Made by a program: the position numbers and the translations under genes
In this document: in pieces, positions 6,142 through 6,710 of the stretch
Layout of the letters: each line of letters opens with the position of its first letter
Position numbering within the stretch: position 1 is the stretch's first letter
Source: Candidatus Methylomirabilota bacterium
Lineage (GTDB): Bacteria > Methylomirabilota > Methylomirabilia > Methylomirabilales > Methylomirabilaceae
Direction: 5' to 3'
Assembly: GCA_003105305.1 (NCBI GenBank)
Contig: PQAQ01000214.1
Coordinates: 1-6,710, forward strand
DNA: 6,710 nucleotides
Notes under the pieces: model-generated
Told to the model about the DNA's origin: nothing
Database searches by the model: none
What the model saw: the letters and a program-made list of their open reading frames with translations, nothing else

Positions 6142-6548
6142 GTAAGCTGGCGGTAGACACCAATGTCCTGCTTTCCAGCTTCATCAGCGCCGGCCCTCCC
6201 AGGTTGGTCCTGAACAGGATTCGCGATGGGGTTGATCTACTCTGTGTCTCCCCGCCGATCCTGGAAGAGTACATTACGGTCTTGTAGCGAGCAGGAATAG
6301 CAGAAGAGCTGCTGGCTTCTCTATTCTCTCTGTTTCAACATACCGATCACGTTGTGCTTGTTCATCCATCACGACACGTGGACATGATCCGCGAGGATCC
6401 AAGCGACAATATGTTCCTCGAGTGTGCGATCGAAGCCGGGGCGGATTATCTCATCTCCGGCGATCAGCATCTGAAGAAACTCAAGAGGTTTCAGGGTATC
6501 GAGATCATCACGCCTCGCGAATACCTGCTCAGGTTGAGAGAAAAGTAA
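6138..6548 (+). pseudogene. PIN-domain toxin (PIN_3 / TIGR00305 type), interrupted by an in-frame TAG
   Basis: From GTG 6138 to TAA 6546-6548 the frame would encode 136 residues, the usual size for this PIN toxin family (COG1569-like). Codon 50 (6285-6287) is TAG. The two flanking parts join without loss: LAVDTNVLLSSFISAGPP carries Asp7 and SPPILEEYITVL carries Glu44. After the stop, REDPSDNMFLECAIEAGADY carries Asp90 and LISGDQHLKKL carries Asp109, followed by IEIITPREYL, the standard C-terminal strand. All four expected metal-binding acidic residues remain, so the toxin was probably functional until a single nonsense change. As read, only a 49-residue fragment would be made. An internal GTG at 6354 opens the second half, but it lacks Asp7/Glu44 and has no clear ribosome-binding site. 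Intact family members are RNases held in check by the preceding antitoxin. Confidence 0.8.
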
Positions 6549-6552
6549 CCAG

Positions 6553-6571
6553 GTGGCTGCGCCTCAGCCAC
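6553..6571. terminator. Stem-loop between convergent genes
   Basis: GTGGCTG (6553-6559) and CAGCCAC (6565-6571) form a perfect 7-base-pair stem with loop CGCCT. It begins four bases after the toxin stop codon and lies 20 bases beyond the stop of the minus-strand gene at 6591. No T-run follows on the plus strand. On the minus strand the stem is followed by CTGGTTACTTTTC, moderately T-rich, so it may act as a weak terminator for the minus-strand gene. Confidence 0.4.
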
Positions 6572-6590
6572 GACAGTCTCATGTGGCCGT

Positions 6591-6710
6591 TTACTGATAA
6601 AAGTTCCTGGGCCAGGCGTGCGCCTTTAGGGCGGTGAGGGTCTCGGGGGCGAGCGGCCGGCCATCAGAGATGGCGCAGTTGGCCTCCACATGCGCAGGGC
6701 GGCGCATCCC
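6591..6710 (-). CDS. 3' end of a probable aldo/keto reductase gene (partial, right copy)
   Basis: The last 39 codons of a minus-strand gene that runs off the window: GMRRPAHVEANCAISDGR, then PLAPETLTALKAHAWPRNFY and Gln before TAA (complement of 6591-6593). The frame is open to the window edge. The motif order (G-x-R-R-P near 'vipG', E-x-N, S-D-G, L-x-x-L) matches the C-terminal helix region of aldo/keto reductases, cytosolic NADPH-dependent carbonyl reductases; the catalytic Asp-Tyr-Lys-His residues would lie beyond the window. Homology with the relic at 5603-5800 supports real coding, because many of the DNA differences leave the residue unchanged. The gene converges on the toxin-antitoxin module, with a stem-loop between them. 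Family assignment rests on a short stretch, so it is tentative. Confidence 0.5.
   Translation of the reverse strand, partial: GMRRPAHVEANCAISDGRPLAPETLTALKAHAWPRNFYQ

Noticed and set aside
614..6287. Reassigned stop codons (TAA and TAG read as sense) to explain both broken toxins
   Set aside because: Other genes here end naturally at the same codons: TAG at 2698-2700, TAA at 3263-3265 and 5589-5591, each just after a complete domain. Reassignment of both codons is not plausible.
1..6710. CRISPR array, tRNA or rRNA gene, transposase
   Set aside because: I saw no regularly spaced repeats, no tRNA-like cloverleaf, no rRNA stretches and no transposase motif on either strand.

Overview
The window is bacterial, with a GC content somewhat above 50% and ordinary Shine-Dalgarno sites. 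It carries two toxin-antitoxin modules, an operon of exported proteins, and many broken genes. The first ~30 bases match a dispersed intergenic repeat seen in many environmental bacteria (Deltaproteobacteria, Nitrospirota, NC10 and others). That repeat and the style of the exported proteins suggest an environmental lineage of that kind, but I cannot fix the taxon.

Layout. (1) 1-34: end of the dispersed repeat. (2) 159-814: a VapBC module with a promoter and an overlapping palindrome, an intact vapB, and a vapC interrupted by one in-frame TAA. (3) 815-1106: no intact gene; a probable scrap of another PIN-domain gene, then nothing recognisable. (4) 1107-5591: three tightly packed plus-strand genes for exported proteins. 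These are an NHL-type beta-propeller protein with Ig/PKD-like domains (frame broken in the middle), a small lipoprotein with a carboxypeptidase-regulatory-like fold, and a large protein resembling zinc-dependent phospholipase C / S1-P1 nuclease whose signal peptide is out of frame with its ATG. (5) 5603-5800, minus strand: a decayed copy of a gene 3' end, probably aldo/keto reductase. (6) 5788-6548: a second toxin-antitoxin module with a promoter, small operator-like palindrome, intact ribbon-helix-helix antitoxin, and a PIN-domain toxin interrupted by one in-frame TAG. (7) 6591-6710, minus strand: the 3' end of a second copy of the same probable aldo/keto reductase gene, running off the window.

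How it fits together. Both toxin-antitoxin pairs overlap at their stop/start codons and keep intact antitoxins. Both toxins have exactly one nonsense codon, with all expected PIN acidic residues still encoded around it. The second module is bracketed by two diverged copies of one gene's 3' end, which suggests insertion or recombination next to that gene. The three-gene operon encodes only exported proteins, with gene spacing that implies translational coupling, so the products may act together at the cell surface or in the periplasm. Two of these genes are also frame-disrupted. The number of lesions points to a decaying accessory region, or less likely to consensus errors in the assembly.
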